In this document: positions 1-7,265 of the stretch, piece by piece
Numbering within the stretch: the first letter of the stretch is position 1
Layout of the letters: the number at the start of each line of letters is the position of its first letter
Source: an uncultured Eubacteriales bacterium
GTDB taxonomy: Bacteria; Bacillota; Clostridia; Oscillospirales; Oscillospiraceae
Direction: 5' to 3'
Length of the DNA stretch: 64,000 bases
Assembly: GCA_900549475.1 (NCBI GenBank)
Contig: UROF01000002.1
Span: 62,001 to 126,000 of the forward strand
The notes under the pieces: generated by a model
Database searches by the model: none
What the model saw: the letters and a program-made list of their open reading frames with translations, nothing else
What the model was told of the DNA's origin: nothing
Program-made: the position numbers and the translations under genes

Positions 1-1339
1 CATCCCCGGGCTGAAGTCCCAGATGCTCCTTGGCCACCTTCTTGGCGGTGTAGAACAGCACATCACTGGAGGGAACCTCCTCACACATCAGCGGGGTAAC
101 GCCCCAGCTGAGGGCCAGCATCCGCCAGGTACGTTCGTTGGTGGTCAGGCCCAGGATCGTCACCGGGGGCCGGAACCGGGATACCATACGCACCGTCATG
201 CCGGACAGAGAGCAGGCCACGATAGCCTTGGCCTGGATATCGATAGCCATGGCACAGGTGGCATGGGAAATAGCATCCACCGTGCTATGAATGGGAAACT
301 CCGTTTTCCAGAAGCGGCGGTCGTAATTGATATCTTCCTCCGTGTTCTCCACGATCCGGGCCATGGTCTCCACCGCCTCCACCGGGTACTTGCCCGCAGC
401 AGTCTCTCCGGAGAGCATGACCGCACTGGTACCATCGTACACCGCATTGGCCACGTCGGAGATCTCCGCACGGGTGGGCCGGGCATTGTAGATCATGGAC
501 TCCAGCATCTCTGTAGCGGTGATGCTGCGCTTGCCCATACGGCGGCAGGTGTTGATGAGCTTCTTCTGGATGGCAGGCAGCTTCTCAAAAGGCACCTCTA
601 CACCCAAGTCTCCCCGGGCCACCATGATGCCGTCGCAGACCGCACAGATCTCCTCCAGGTTGTCGATGCCCGCCTGGTTCTCGATCTTGGCGATAATACC
701 GATAGGTTCGCTGGTATGCTGGGCCAGGAAATCCTTCACATCCAGGATATCCTGACGGCAGGAGACGAAAGAGCAGGCGATATAGTCCACCCCGTTCTCC
801 ACGCCCAGCAGCAGATCTGCCTTGTCCTGCTCGCTGAGGTAGACCTGGCTCATGACCTTATTGGGGAAGCTCATACTCTTGTTATTGGACAGCGTGCCGC
901 CCACCAGCACCCGGCAGTGGGCCTCTGTCTCTGTCAGCTCCTCCACAACAAAAACCATCAGGCCGTTATTCAGAAGGATCTTATCTCCTACAGAAAGATC
1001 TCCCATCAGTCCGGCATAGCTTACCGCCACTCGGTGCTGATCGCCCACGATCTGCTCCGTGGTAAAAGTAAACGGATCTCCCGCCTTCAGTTCCACACTG
1101 CCGTCGGCAAAGGTACGGATGCGATACTCCGGTCCCTTGGTATCCAGCATGATGGCAATAGGAAGCTTCAGCTTTTCCCGGACCCGCTTTACAAGATCCA
1201 TTTTTGCCTGCTGCTCCGGATGGGTGCCGTGGGAGAAATTCAGCCGCGCCACATTCATCCCGGCCAAACACATCCGCTCCAGCGTCTCCTCATTGTCGCA
1301 GGAAGGACCGATCGTACATACAATCTTTGTCTTTCTCAT
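1..1339 (-). CDS. pyk: Pyruvate kinase, 3' end cut off by window edge
   Basis: Catalyses phosphoenolpyruvate + ADP to pyruvate + ATP, the last step of glycolysis, in the cytosol. The protein begins MRKTKIVCTIGPSC, the classic N-terminus of the family; further marks are NVARLNFSHG, LDTKGPEYR, the Mg/K-binding stretch IAKIENQAG, MVARGDLGVE, and the signature ending ATEMLESM. About 446 codons are visible (full-length proteins are 470-590), so only the end of the C-terminal allosteric domain, or an added PEP-utiliser domain, is missing. The ATG at 1339 follows an AGAAAGGG ribosome site. It is transcribed away from the permease gene at 1563 from a good promoter at 1384-1412. Confidence 0.97.
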   Translation of the reverse strand, partial: MRKTKIVCTIGPSCDNEETLERMCLAGMNVARLNFSHGTHPEQQAKMDLVKRVREKLKLPIAIMLDTKGPEYRIRTFADGSVELKAGDPFTFTTEQIVGDQHRVAVSYAGLMGDLSVGDKILLNNGLMVFVVEELTETEAHCRVLVGGTLSNNKSMSFPNKVMSQVYLSEQDKADLLLGVENGVDYIACSFVSCRQDILDVKDFLAQHTSEPIGIIAKIENQAGIDNLEEICAVCDGIMVARGDLGVEVPFEKLPAIQKKLINTCRRMGKRSITATEMLESMIYNARPTRAEISDVANAVYDGTSAVMLSGETAAGKYPVEAVETMARIVENTEEDINYDRRFWKTEFPIHSTVDAISHATCAMAIDIQAKAIVACSLSGMTVRMVSRFRPPVTILGLTTNERTWRMLALSWGVTPLMCEEVPSSDVLFYTAKKVAKEHLGLQPGD

Positions 1340-1367
1340 AAAAGGAACACCCTTTCTGTCTTTCAAT

Positions 1368-1381
1368 CATCGTGTACGATG
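1368..1381. promoter_or_regulatory. 14-bp palindrome at the pyk transcription start
   Basis: CATCGT-GT-ACGATG is a perfect inverted repeat lying directly downstream of the pyk -10 box, over the predicted start. This is a typical place for a repressor operator. The binding protein is unknown to me, and an operator role is inference from position. Confidence 0.45.
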
Positions 1382-1383
1382 TT

Positions 1384-1412
1384 AGTATACCCCAATCCTG
1401 CCGGGAAGTAAA
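1384..1412 (-). promoter_or_regulatory. pyk promoter (-35 TTTACT, -10 TATACT)
   Basis: On the minus strand TTTACT (1407-1412) and TATACT (1384-1389) are separated by exactly 17 bases. The predicted start is near 1377, giving a leader of about 38 bases before the pyk ATG. Confidence 0.7.
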
Positions 1413-1498
1413 GTTAGAGTCCTGTGAAGCCCTGGTAAGAAGTTCCACAAATTTTCTCAAAAAAGCCTGTCTTTTTCCCGTGGTTTTTCCCTATGCCC

Positions 1499-1526
1499 TT
1501 GACTTTTCCCTCTATCGTGCTATCAT
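1499..1526 (+). promoter_or_regulatory. Promoter of the permease gene
   Basis: TTGACT (1499-1504) and TATCAT (1521-1526) are separated by 16 bases, about 35 bases upstream of the start codon at 1563. Confidence 0.5.
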
Positions 1527-1562
1527 GTACGGGATTCTTGACCTGATGGGAGGTCCCGCTTT

Positions 1563-2663
1563 ATGTTCCTCTCCTTTCTCCGCCGTGAGCCGGTGCTCTG
1601 CGCCGCTGCCGCCGCCGCTCTTCTGTCCATGATCGCCGTGCCCCCCAGCGCCGCGTATCTGGGCTATGTGGACTTGCGGGTACTTTGTCTGCTGTTCTGC
1701 CTGATGGCTGTGGTGGCCGGGCTCCAGTCCTGCCAGCTTTTTTCTTTGATGGCCCAGCGCCTGCTGTCCGGAAAGCGCAGTTTCCGTATGGTTGCTCTCT
1801 TGCTGGTACTGCTGCCCTTTTTTACTTCCATGCTGGTGACCAACGATGTCTCTCTCATCACCTTTGTCCCCTTCGCTATCCTGGTGCTGCAGACCATCGG
1901 ACGCACAGAATATCTAATCCCCGTTATCGTGCTGCAGACTGTGGCCGCTAACCTGGGCAGCATGGCCACCCCTGTGGGCAACCCGCAAAATCTGTTTCTC
2001 TATGCCTCCTACAGTCTGGATGCCGCCAGCTTTTTCGGTGTCATGGTCCCCCTCACGCTGCTGAGCCTTTGCGGTCTTTTGGCCTCCTCACTGATCTTTC
2101 CAAAAGACGCCATCCAGGTGGACTTTACCCAGCGGTGCACCATTACAGGAAAACGTCAGCTGATCCTCTATGTGGTTTTGTTCCTTCTGTGTCTGCTGTC
2201 TGTGTTCCGGGTGCTCCACTATGGTATCCTTACTGCCATTGTAGCTGTCCTTCTGCTGATCACAGACCGGAAGATCCTTAAAAGAGTGGACTATTTTCTC
2301 CTGCTGACCTTTGTATGCTTCTTTGTCTTTGCAGGAAACATCGGCGCTATCGAACAGGTAAAAACGTTCCTGGAGGCCCTTCTGGACCGCAGCGCTGTTC
2401 TCTCCTCCATCCTGGCCAGCCAGGTCATCAGCAACGTGCCTGCCGCTGTGCTCCTGGCCGGTTTTACGGATGACTGGCACGGCCTTCTGGTGGGGACCAA
2501 TCTGGGAGGCATGGGGACCTTGATCGCCTCTCTGGCCAGCCTTATCTCCTTCAAGTTCTATGCTGCCCTGCCCGAGGCCAAATCAGGCCGGTACCTGGCA
2601 GTATTTACCCTCGTGAATGTAGTGGGACTGCTGATCCTTGTCCCGCTGTCCTTCCTACTGTAA
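1563..2663 (+). CDS. ArsB/NhaD-type (SLC13-like) anion permease
   Basis: Integral membrane protein of 366 residues with about ten hydrophobic segments. The pattern resembles the ArsB/NhaD/CitMHS (IT superfamily) transporters: the paired motif TNDVSLITFVP near residue 100 and ATPVGNPQNLF near residue 140, then ISNVPAAVLLAGF and GTNLGGMGTLIASLASLIS near the C-terminus match the two re-entrant substrate-binding halves. It is shorter than the usual 410-450 residues. The substrate (arsenite, Na+/H+, a dicarboxylate or another anion) cannot be read from the sequence. The ATG follows GGGAGG with 9-base spacing. It is a single-gene unit with its own promoter and a strong terminator. Confidence 0.8.
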   Translation: MFLSFLRREPVLCAAAAAALLSMIAVPPSAAYLGYVDLRVLCLLFCLMAVVAGLQSCQLFSLMAQRLLSGKRSFRMVALLLVLLPFFTSMLVTNDVSLITFVPFAILVLQTIGRTEYLIPVIVLQTVAANLGSMATPVGNPQNLFLYASYSLDAASFFGVMVPLTLLSLCGLLASSLIFPKDAIQVDFTQRCTITGKRQLILYVVLFLLCLLSVFRVLHYGILTAIVAVLLLITDRKILKRVDYFLLLTFVCFFVFAGNIGAIEQVKTFLEALLDRSAVLSSILASQVISNVPAAVLLAGFTDDWHGLLVGTNLGGMGTLIASLASLISFKFYAALPEAKSGRYLAVFTLVNVVGLLILVPLSFLL

Positions 2664-2681
2664 GTTCAGCAATATAAAAAA

Positions 2682-2716
2682 GGCCTGCTGCCATTCCCAA
2701 GGCAGCAGGCCTTTTT
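2682..2716 (+). terminator. Rho-independent terminator after the permease
   Basis: A perfect 11-bp stem GGCCTGCTGCC/GGCAGCAGGCC (2682-2692, 2701-2711) is followed by five T. It is flanked by A on the other side, so it could also act on the minus strand. Confidence 0.9.
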
Positions 2717-2763
2717 CTGCTCACTTCCTCCCTTTCGCCAGCCAGCTCCGGGGGAGTTTTTTC

Positions 2764-2792
2764 TTGACAAGTCCAGGTCTCTATGGTATAGA
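2764..2792 (+). promoter_or_regulatory. Promoter of the MarR-family gene
   Basis: A consensus -35 TTGACA (2764-2769), a 17-base spacer and -10 TATAGA (2787-2792). The predicted start falls near 2799, on the first base of the palindrome described next. Confidence 0.75.
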
Positions 2793-2798
2793 TACTAT

Positions 2799-2816
2799 CA
2801 GTTCATTTTTGAACTG
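2799..2816. promoter_or_regulatory. Putative MarR operator palindrome
   Basis: CAGTTCA-TTTT-TGAACTG is a perfect 7-bp inverted repeat at the predicted transcription start, just downstream of a strong promoter and 30 bases before the gene for a MarR regulator. Autorepression by that dimeric regulator is the simplest reading; this is inference. Confidence 0.6.
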
Positions 2817-2846
2817 TTCTGTTTTTAACTATTGGGGGTGAGACAT

Positions 2847-3275
2847 GTGGACAGCGGCACCTTGGCGCTGCTGCAATTTCTAAGCCGCACTTCCCGGCTG
2901 CTGGACCAGCTGCTGAATGAAACAGCTGCAAGCTGGCAAATCTCCCCTCCGGAGGTCCGTATCCTCCTGTTTCTTTCCTGTTCGCCACAGTCGGATACCG
3001 CCAAAGATGTAGCCTTCCACTGCGGTATGTCAAAGGCTTCCGTCTCCGGTAATGTCCTCAAGTTGGTCACACGAGGACTGCTGACCGCTGAAATGGACCT
3101 GTCAGACCGGCGTTTTCAGCGTCTGACTCTTACCGAACAGGCCGAGCCGGTGATCGACGCTGTGCAAAACGCCGCTTGCCGTCTCCAGGAAGAAGCACTG
3201 GGCCCACTTTCTCCGGAGGACCGCGCGCAATTCATCAAACTATTGCTCAATATCACACCAGCCTCAGAGGGATAA
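2847..3275 (+). CDS. MarR-family winged-helix transcriptional regulator
   Basis: A 142-residue DNA-binding protein with the MarR fold: an N-terminal dimerisation helix, a helix-turn-helix around DTAKDVAFHCGMSKASVSGNVLKL, and the wing LTAEMDLSDRRFQRLTLTE with the conserved D-x-R-D/R pattern of the family. The start is a GTG at 2847 because a GGGGGTG ribosome site ends 6 bases before it; the upstream in-frame TTG lies inside that site. Its palindromic operator candidate and promoter lie immediately upstream. The degV-like gene follows 40 bases later without a terminator, so both are probably one transcript. The ligand is unknown. Confidence 0.88.
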   Translation: MDSGTLALLQFLSRTSRLLDQLLNETAASWQISPPEVRILLFLSCSPQSDTAKDVAFHCGMSKASVSGNVLKLVTRGLLTAEMDLSDRRFQRLTLTEQAEPVIDAVQNAACRLQEEALGPLSPEDRAQFIKLLLNITPASEG

Positions 3276-3315
3276 CCCGTTATCTGCCTGGTTTATATAG
3301 GAAAGGATGATCGAT

Positions 3316-4158
3316 ATGAACATCAAAATCACAACTGACAGCACATGTGATCTGTCGGCGGAGCAGCTGAAGCGTCACAATATTGAACTATTTCCCCTGT
3401 GTATTTCCATGGGAGACAAATGCCTCAGAGATGGTCTGGAAATCACTCCCGATGACATCTATGCCCATGTGGACGCCGGCGGAGATATCTGTACCACCTC
3501 TGCTCTGAACATTGCCGACTACTCCGATCGTTTTTCCGTTCTCAGCAAGGAATACGACGCCGTCATTCACCTCAATATCAGCGCCGAATTTTCTTCCTGC
3601 TACCAAAATGCTGTTCTGGCCGCTCAGGAATTTGACAACGTATATGTGGTGGATTCCCGAAATCTCTCCACCGGCCACGGACATGTGGTCCTGCGGGCAG
3701 CGGAGCTGGCAGAATCTGGGATGGACGCCCAGGAAATCGTGAACACCCTCAACGTCTTTACCGGCAAAGTGGATGCAAGCTTCATTCTCAGCCGCCTGGA
3801 CTACATGAAAAAAGGCGGCCGCTGCTCCAGCATCGTTGCTCTGGGGGCCAATCTGCTTCACCTGCGTCCCTGTATCGAAGTGGTAGGCGGAAAAATGCAG
3901 GTAGGGAAAAAATATCGCGGCTCTTTCGAGAAATGCATCGACCAGTATGTGAGGGACCGTCTGGCCCATCCCGATACCCTCGACCTTTCGCGGATCTTCA
4001 TCACGCACTCCGGAGTGGAGGAAAGCGCCATTGCCGCCGCGCGAAAAGCCGTGGAGGACTGCGCCCAGTTCCAGGAGATCCTGATCACCCGGGCAGGCTG
4101 CACGATCTCCAGCCATTGCGGTCCCGGTACCCTGGGTATTCTTTTTATCAGAAAGTAA
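3316..4158 (+). CDS. DegV family fatty-acid-binding protein
   Basis: DegV/FakB-type proteins bind a fatty acid and, in organisms with a FakA kinase, present it for phosphorylation. Here the N-terminus MNIKITTDSTCDLSAEQ and the segments ITPDDIYAHVDAG, TSALNIADYSDRF, LNISAEFSSCYQNA and VVDSRNLSTGHG match the family, as does the length (280 residues). The internal ATG at 3316 is preferred: AGGAAAGG ends about 8 bases upstream, whereas the ATG at 3307 abuts the ribosome site. It is cotranscribed with the MarR gene and ends at a terminator. No FakA kinase is in the window, so whether it is a FakB is open. Confidence 0.92.
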   Translation: MNIKITTDSTCDLSAEQLKRHNIELFPLCISMGDKCLRDGLEITPDDIYAHVDAGGDICTTSALNIADYSDRFSVLSKEYDAVIHLNISAEFSSCYQNAVLAAQEFDNVYVVDSRNLSTGHGHVVLRAAELAESGMDAQEIVNTLNVFTGKVDASFILSRLDYMKKGGRCSSIVALGANLLHLRPCIEVVGGKMQVGKKYRGSFEKCIDQYVRDRLAHPDTLDLSRIFITHSGVEESAIAAARKAVEDCAQFQEILITRAGCTISSHCGPGTLGILFIRK

Positions 4159-4174
4159 ATATTTTTTCTGTATT

Positions 4175-4220
4175 CTCCCCCTGCCACCGGCTATTTGGCA
4201 TGGGGAGAGTTTTATTTTTT
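4175..4220 (+). terminator. Terminator after degV-like gene
   Basis: The stem CTCCCC-c-TGCCA (4175-4186) pairs with TGGCA-t-GGGGAG (4196-4207) with a single mismatch. It is followed by an interrupted T-rich tract to 4220. Confidence 0.8.
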
Positions 4221-4497
4221 ATGCATGGCCAAAATTTATATTCCCTAAATGTTTAAAACGAGAAACCAGCTTTTTCCTCTTTTCGACCATGTTATATGTG
4301 TTTTACAACAAAAATTGCAAGTATTTTCATCAACAATCTGGCAAAATCATACCACAAATATCAAAATGTGTGAATATAATATCAATATTAATAATAGCAC
4401 GATGTATAGAAATATGAAATAATAAAACCAACGCAGGAATTTTTATATTATCAGTTTTGCACATTCATGCGTATTCTTACAAAGAGAGGTGTTCCGT
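4221..4497 (+). promoter_or_regulatory. AT-rich intergenic region upstream of the M20 hydrolase
   Basis: About 280 bases, far richer in A/T than the surrounding genes. It holds a perfect -10 hexamer TATAAT (4375-4380) but no good -35 at 16-18 bases, so an activator-dependent promoter is possible. The leader would be about 110 bases. I see no open reading frame with a ribosome site, no RNA gene and no recognised riboswitch. Confidence 0.4.
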
Positions 4498-5697
4498 TTG
4501 GTAGAAATAGGCCAAAAAGTCCGGCAGCTGATGGAAGAGCTTGCCCCCAAGATGATCCAAGATTTCCATTGGCTGCACGAGAATCCGGAGATGAGCTTTC
4601 AGGAACATGACACCACTGCTTTCCTGAAGAAGGAAGTCGAGTCCCTGGGCATCGAGATTTTGGACAGCGGTCTTGAGACCGGTTTTATTGCTCTCCTCCG
4701 CGGCAGCAGCGATGGTCCCTGCATTGCCCTGCGGGCCGATATCGACGGCCTGCCGGTCATGGAGGAATCCAGCAGTCAGTATCCCTCCAAGCGTCCTGGA
4801 TATATGCACGCCTGCGGACATGATACCCATTGCGGCTCACTCCTGGGCGCGGCCAGAATCCTGTCCGCTCTGAGAGACGACATCCACGGCAGCGTCAAGT
4901 TCATCTTCCAGCCTGCCGAGGAGGTAAACCTGGGCGCCAAAAAGCTGATGGGCCTCAACTGCCTGGAAAACCCCAAGGTAGATGCCATTTTCGGTATACA
5001 TAACTCTCCCGAAATCCCCCTGGGCACGATGGCGGTGAAAAACGGTGCTCTGATGGCTTCCGTGGACCGCATCAACATTACCATCACCGGTAAAGGCGGA
5101 CATGGCGGCGTTCCCCAGCGCAACGTGGACCCCATCGTGGCTGCCGCAGCCATTATCCAGGCTGCCCAGACCATTGTCAGCCGTAATGTGAGCCCCATCG
5201 ATTCCTGTGTCGTCTCCATCTGCAACGTACGGGCCGGCGAAGGCACTACCAATAACGTCTGCCCTGATACGGTCAAGATGTACGGTACCGTCCGCTGCTA
5301 CAAGGAGGAGACCCAGCATCTGGTGGAGCGCAGACTCAACGCCATCATCAGCAGCATCTGTGAGGCGTATGAGTGCAGCGGTGAGCTGGAATACATCTAT
5401 GAGCTTCCCGTTACCGCCAACAATCCCGCCCTCTTCCAGGCTGCGGACAGCGCTGTCCGCGCTGCCGGGGCCGAACCGGTGGACCCCATCCCCTCTACCG
5501 GCGGCGAGGACTTCTCCATTTATCTGCAGACCGGTGTGCCGGGCTTCTTCTATTGGCTGGGCACCCGCAATGAGGAGAACGACTGCGTCTACTCCTGGCA
5601 CAGCCCCCATTTCAAAGCAGACGACCGCTGCATCCCCATTGGCGCCGGCGTATACGCCATGTCCGTATTCGAGGGCATTCGCGCTATGCAGAAGTGA
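4498..5697 (+). CDS. M20-family metal-dependent amidohydrolase
   Basis: Predicted cytosolic amidohydrolase of the M20D group (N-acyl-amino-acid, hippurate and p-aminobenzoyl-glutamate hydrolases), 399 residues, full length. Dinuclear-metal ligands are visible: MHACGHDTHCG near residue 103, QPAEEV near 140 with the catalytic Glu pair, the dimerisation-domain GKGGHGG near 200, and the C-terminal HSPHFKADD. The start is a TTG at 4498, placed 8 bases after AGAGAGG; the GTG at 4489 sits within that site. The next two genes encode membrane proteins, so it probably hydrolyses a substrate they import, by analogy with abgABT. The substrate is unknown. Confidence 0.88.
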   Translation: MVEIGQKVRQLMEELAPKMIQDFHWLHENPEMSFQEHDTTAFLKKEVESLGIEILDSGLETGFIALLRGSSDGPCIALRADIDGLPVMEESSSQYPSKRPGYMHACGHDTHCGSLLGAARILSALRDDIHGSVKFIFQPAEEVNLGAKKLMGLNCLENPKVDAIFGIHNSPEIPLGTMAVKNGALMASVDRINITITGKGGHGGVPQRNVDPIVAAAAIIQAAQTIVSRNVSPIDSCVVSICNVRAGEGTTNNVCPDTVKMYGTVRCYKEETQHLVERRLNAIISSICEAYECSGELEYIYELPVTANNPALFQAADSAVRAAGAEPVDPIPSTGGEDFSIYLQTGVPGFFYWLGTRNEENDCVYSWHSPHFKADDRCIPIGAGVYAMSVFEGIRAMQK

Positions 5698-5752
5698 TCC
5701 CTCACAATAACAAACAAAGCCGGGTATGTGCCCCGGGCAGGAAGGAGAACTT

Positions 5753-6565
5753 ATGGAAAAGGCAAAAACGATCCTGAAATTCTGGCCTCTACACCTCACT
5801 GTTCTGGCAATCACTTTGATCTTTGAGTATATCAACACCATCACCATTCCCACTCCCCTGGGAAACATTCTGTTCCTCCCCATGCTCTTCGCCATGGTGG
5901 CAGGTCTGATCATCTATCTGATCAAGCCCATCAAGTGGGTCAAGGATGAAGCTTCCAATGTTTCTGATACTTTCGTAGTAGTTGGTATCTCTGTTTTCCT
6001 GGCCAAGGTAAGTATCACCAGCGGTATCGAGCTGCCCAAGATCTTCGCTGCCGGTCCCGCCCTGATCCTCCAGGAGTTCGGTAACCTGGGTACGATCATC
6101 CTGGCCCTCCCCTTCGCTCTTCTTTTCGGGTTCAAGCGGGAAGCTATTGGTATGACCAACTCCATCGGACGTGAGCCCAACGTGGGCCTGATCGCCAGCA
6201 AGTACGGCCTCAATTCCCCCGAGGGCCGCGGTGTTATGACCACTTACATCGTTGGTACCCTGGTCGGCACCATCTTCATGGGTGTTATGGCAAACTTCCT
6301 GGGCGTCTCCGGTATCCTTCACCCCTATGCTCTGGCCATGGCCTGCGGCGTGGGCAGTGGTAGTATGATGGCCGCGTCCAGCGCTTCTCTGGCTGCTTCT
6401 TTCCCCGAAATGGCAGATCAGATCACCGCCTATGCCGCCACCAGTAACGTGCTGTCCACGGCAGACGGCATCATAATGACTGTGTTCCTGGGACTGCCGA
6501 TGTGCGAGTGGCTGTATAAAAAGCTCAGCCCCATCATCGGCAAGGATAGATCCAAGAAGGGTTAA
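5753..6565 (+). CDS. DUF3100-like integral membrane protein
   Basis: A 270-residue polytopic membrane protein with about eight hydrophobic segments, resembling the uncharacterised DUF3100 family (from memory, not searched). Notable conserved-looking stretches are NTITIPTPLG near residue 31, FGFKREAIGMTNSIGREPNVGLI near 125-148 and the Gly/Ser-rich ACGVGSGSMMAASSASLAA near 195-213, which looks like a permeation or binding loop. The ATG at 5753 follows GGAAGGAG. The gene lies 55 bases after the M20 hydrolase and overlaps or abuts the next gene, so the three are probably one operon. A transport role is inference; no substrate-specific motif is known to me. Confidence 0.7.
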   Translation: MEKAKTILKFWPLHLTVLAITLIFEYINTITIPTPLGNILFLPMLFAMVAGLIIYLIKPIKWVKDEASNVSDTFVVVGISVFLAKVSITSGIELPKIFAAGPALILQEFGNLGTIILALPFALLFGFKREAIGMTNSIGREPNVGLIASKYGLNSPEGRGVMTTYIVGTLVGTIFMGVMANFLGVSGILHPYALAMACGVGSGSMMAASSASLAASFPEMADQITAYAATSNVLSTADGIIMTVFLGLPMCEWLYKKLSPIIGKDRSKKG

Positions 6566-6579
6566 TGGGAGGATTGACG

Positions 6580-7065
6580 ATGAAAAAACTGACGCTGGAT
6601 ACTGTTGTAGAATATGTTCTGATCTGCACCATCTGCATGGTCATCAGTCTGATCGGCAACTGCATCAACACCATTACCGATGCCAACCCCGACGTATATG
6701 TGTCCATTCTGGAAGGCCTGCCCGGCATGCTGATCCTGCTTGGTATTGCCATCGCCGGCATTACACTCTCCAAGCTGGTCCCCAAAGTTCCTTCCGTCGT
6801 ATGGATCACTGTGATCGGCATCCTGCTGGCTATGCCCTACAGCCCCACCGGTGCCTATGTGGCAGAGCAGGTGAACAAGATCGGCCTTCTGCCCTCTGTT
6901 ACCCCTGTTCTGGCTTACGCCGGCGTATCCATGGGTAAGAGCTGGGTGGACTTCAAGACCATCGGATGGCGCGGTATCGTAGTTGCTATCTTCGTTATGA
7001 TCGGTACTTATGTGGGTTCCGCAGCTATTGCCCACATCGTGCTCTCCATCCAGGGCATTATCTGA
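6580..7065 (+). CDS. Small membrane protein, likely partner of the DUF3100-like protein
   Basis: A 161-residue protein with about five hydrophobic segments and no family that I recognise. The N-terminal part (ISLIGNCINTIT at residues 24-35, followed by a Gly-rich helix) resembles the start of the upstream DUF3100-like protein (FEYINTIT), so the two may be diverged halves of a single transporter. The ATG at 6580 is chosen because GGGAGG lies 7 bases upstream; the ATG at 6565 overlaps the preceding stop by one base and has no ribosome site. A strong terminator follows at 7109. Two-subunit transport is a hypothesis. Confidence 0.75.
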   Translation: MKKLTLDTVVEYVLICTICMVISLIGNCINTITDANPDVYVSILEGLPGMLILLGIAIAGITLSKLVPKVPSVVWITVIGILLAMPYSPTGAYVAEQVNKIGLLPSVTPVLAYAGVSMGKSWVDFKTIGWRGIVVAIFVMIGTYVGSAAIAHIVLSIQGII

Positions 7066-7108
7066 TAGAGTCAACTACTTAATTTTGCACATACTCCTCT
7101 CTCTATAA

Positions 7109-7153
7109 GGGAAGCGTACCGGACGGCTCGTCCGGTGCGCTTCCCGCTTTTTA
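7109..7153 (+). terminator. Terminator of the M20/DUF3100 operon
   Basis: A long hairpin, GGGAAGCG-t-ACCGGACG (7109-7125) against CGTCCGGT-g-CGCTTCCC (7129-7145) with a 3-base loop, followed by GCTTTTT. Confidence 0.92.
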
Positions 7154-7195
7154 TGGAAAGTCCCTGGATACTATTTTATTTCCAGCTCTTGCCTC

Positions 7196-7224
7196 TTGAC
7201 TTTCTTCCCTGCTTGCCTTATATT
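7196..7224 (+). promoter_or_regulatory. Promoter of the radical-SAM DNA-repair gene
   Basis: TTGACT (7196-7201), 17 bases, TATATT (7219-7224). The predicted start is about 35 bases before the GTG start codon at 7266. Confidence 0.7.
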
Positions 7225-7265
7225 TTATTTAGAACGTTTGTTTTGTTTTGAGAGGAGGCCGCACT

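Noticed and set aside
23..1411. 462-codon plus-strand open frame
   Set aside because: It is antisense to pyruvate kinase, His/Gly-rich, matches no family and has no ribosome site. Long antisense frames are common in this GC-rich sequence.
3300..3315. Upstream ATG (3307) as start of the DegV-like protein
   Set aside because: It directly abuts the AGGAAAGG ribosome site. The ATG three codons later has proper spacing and gives the family N-terminus.
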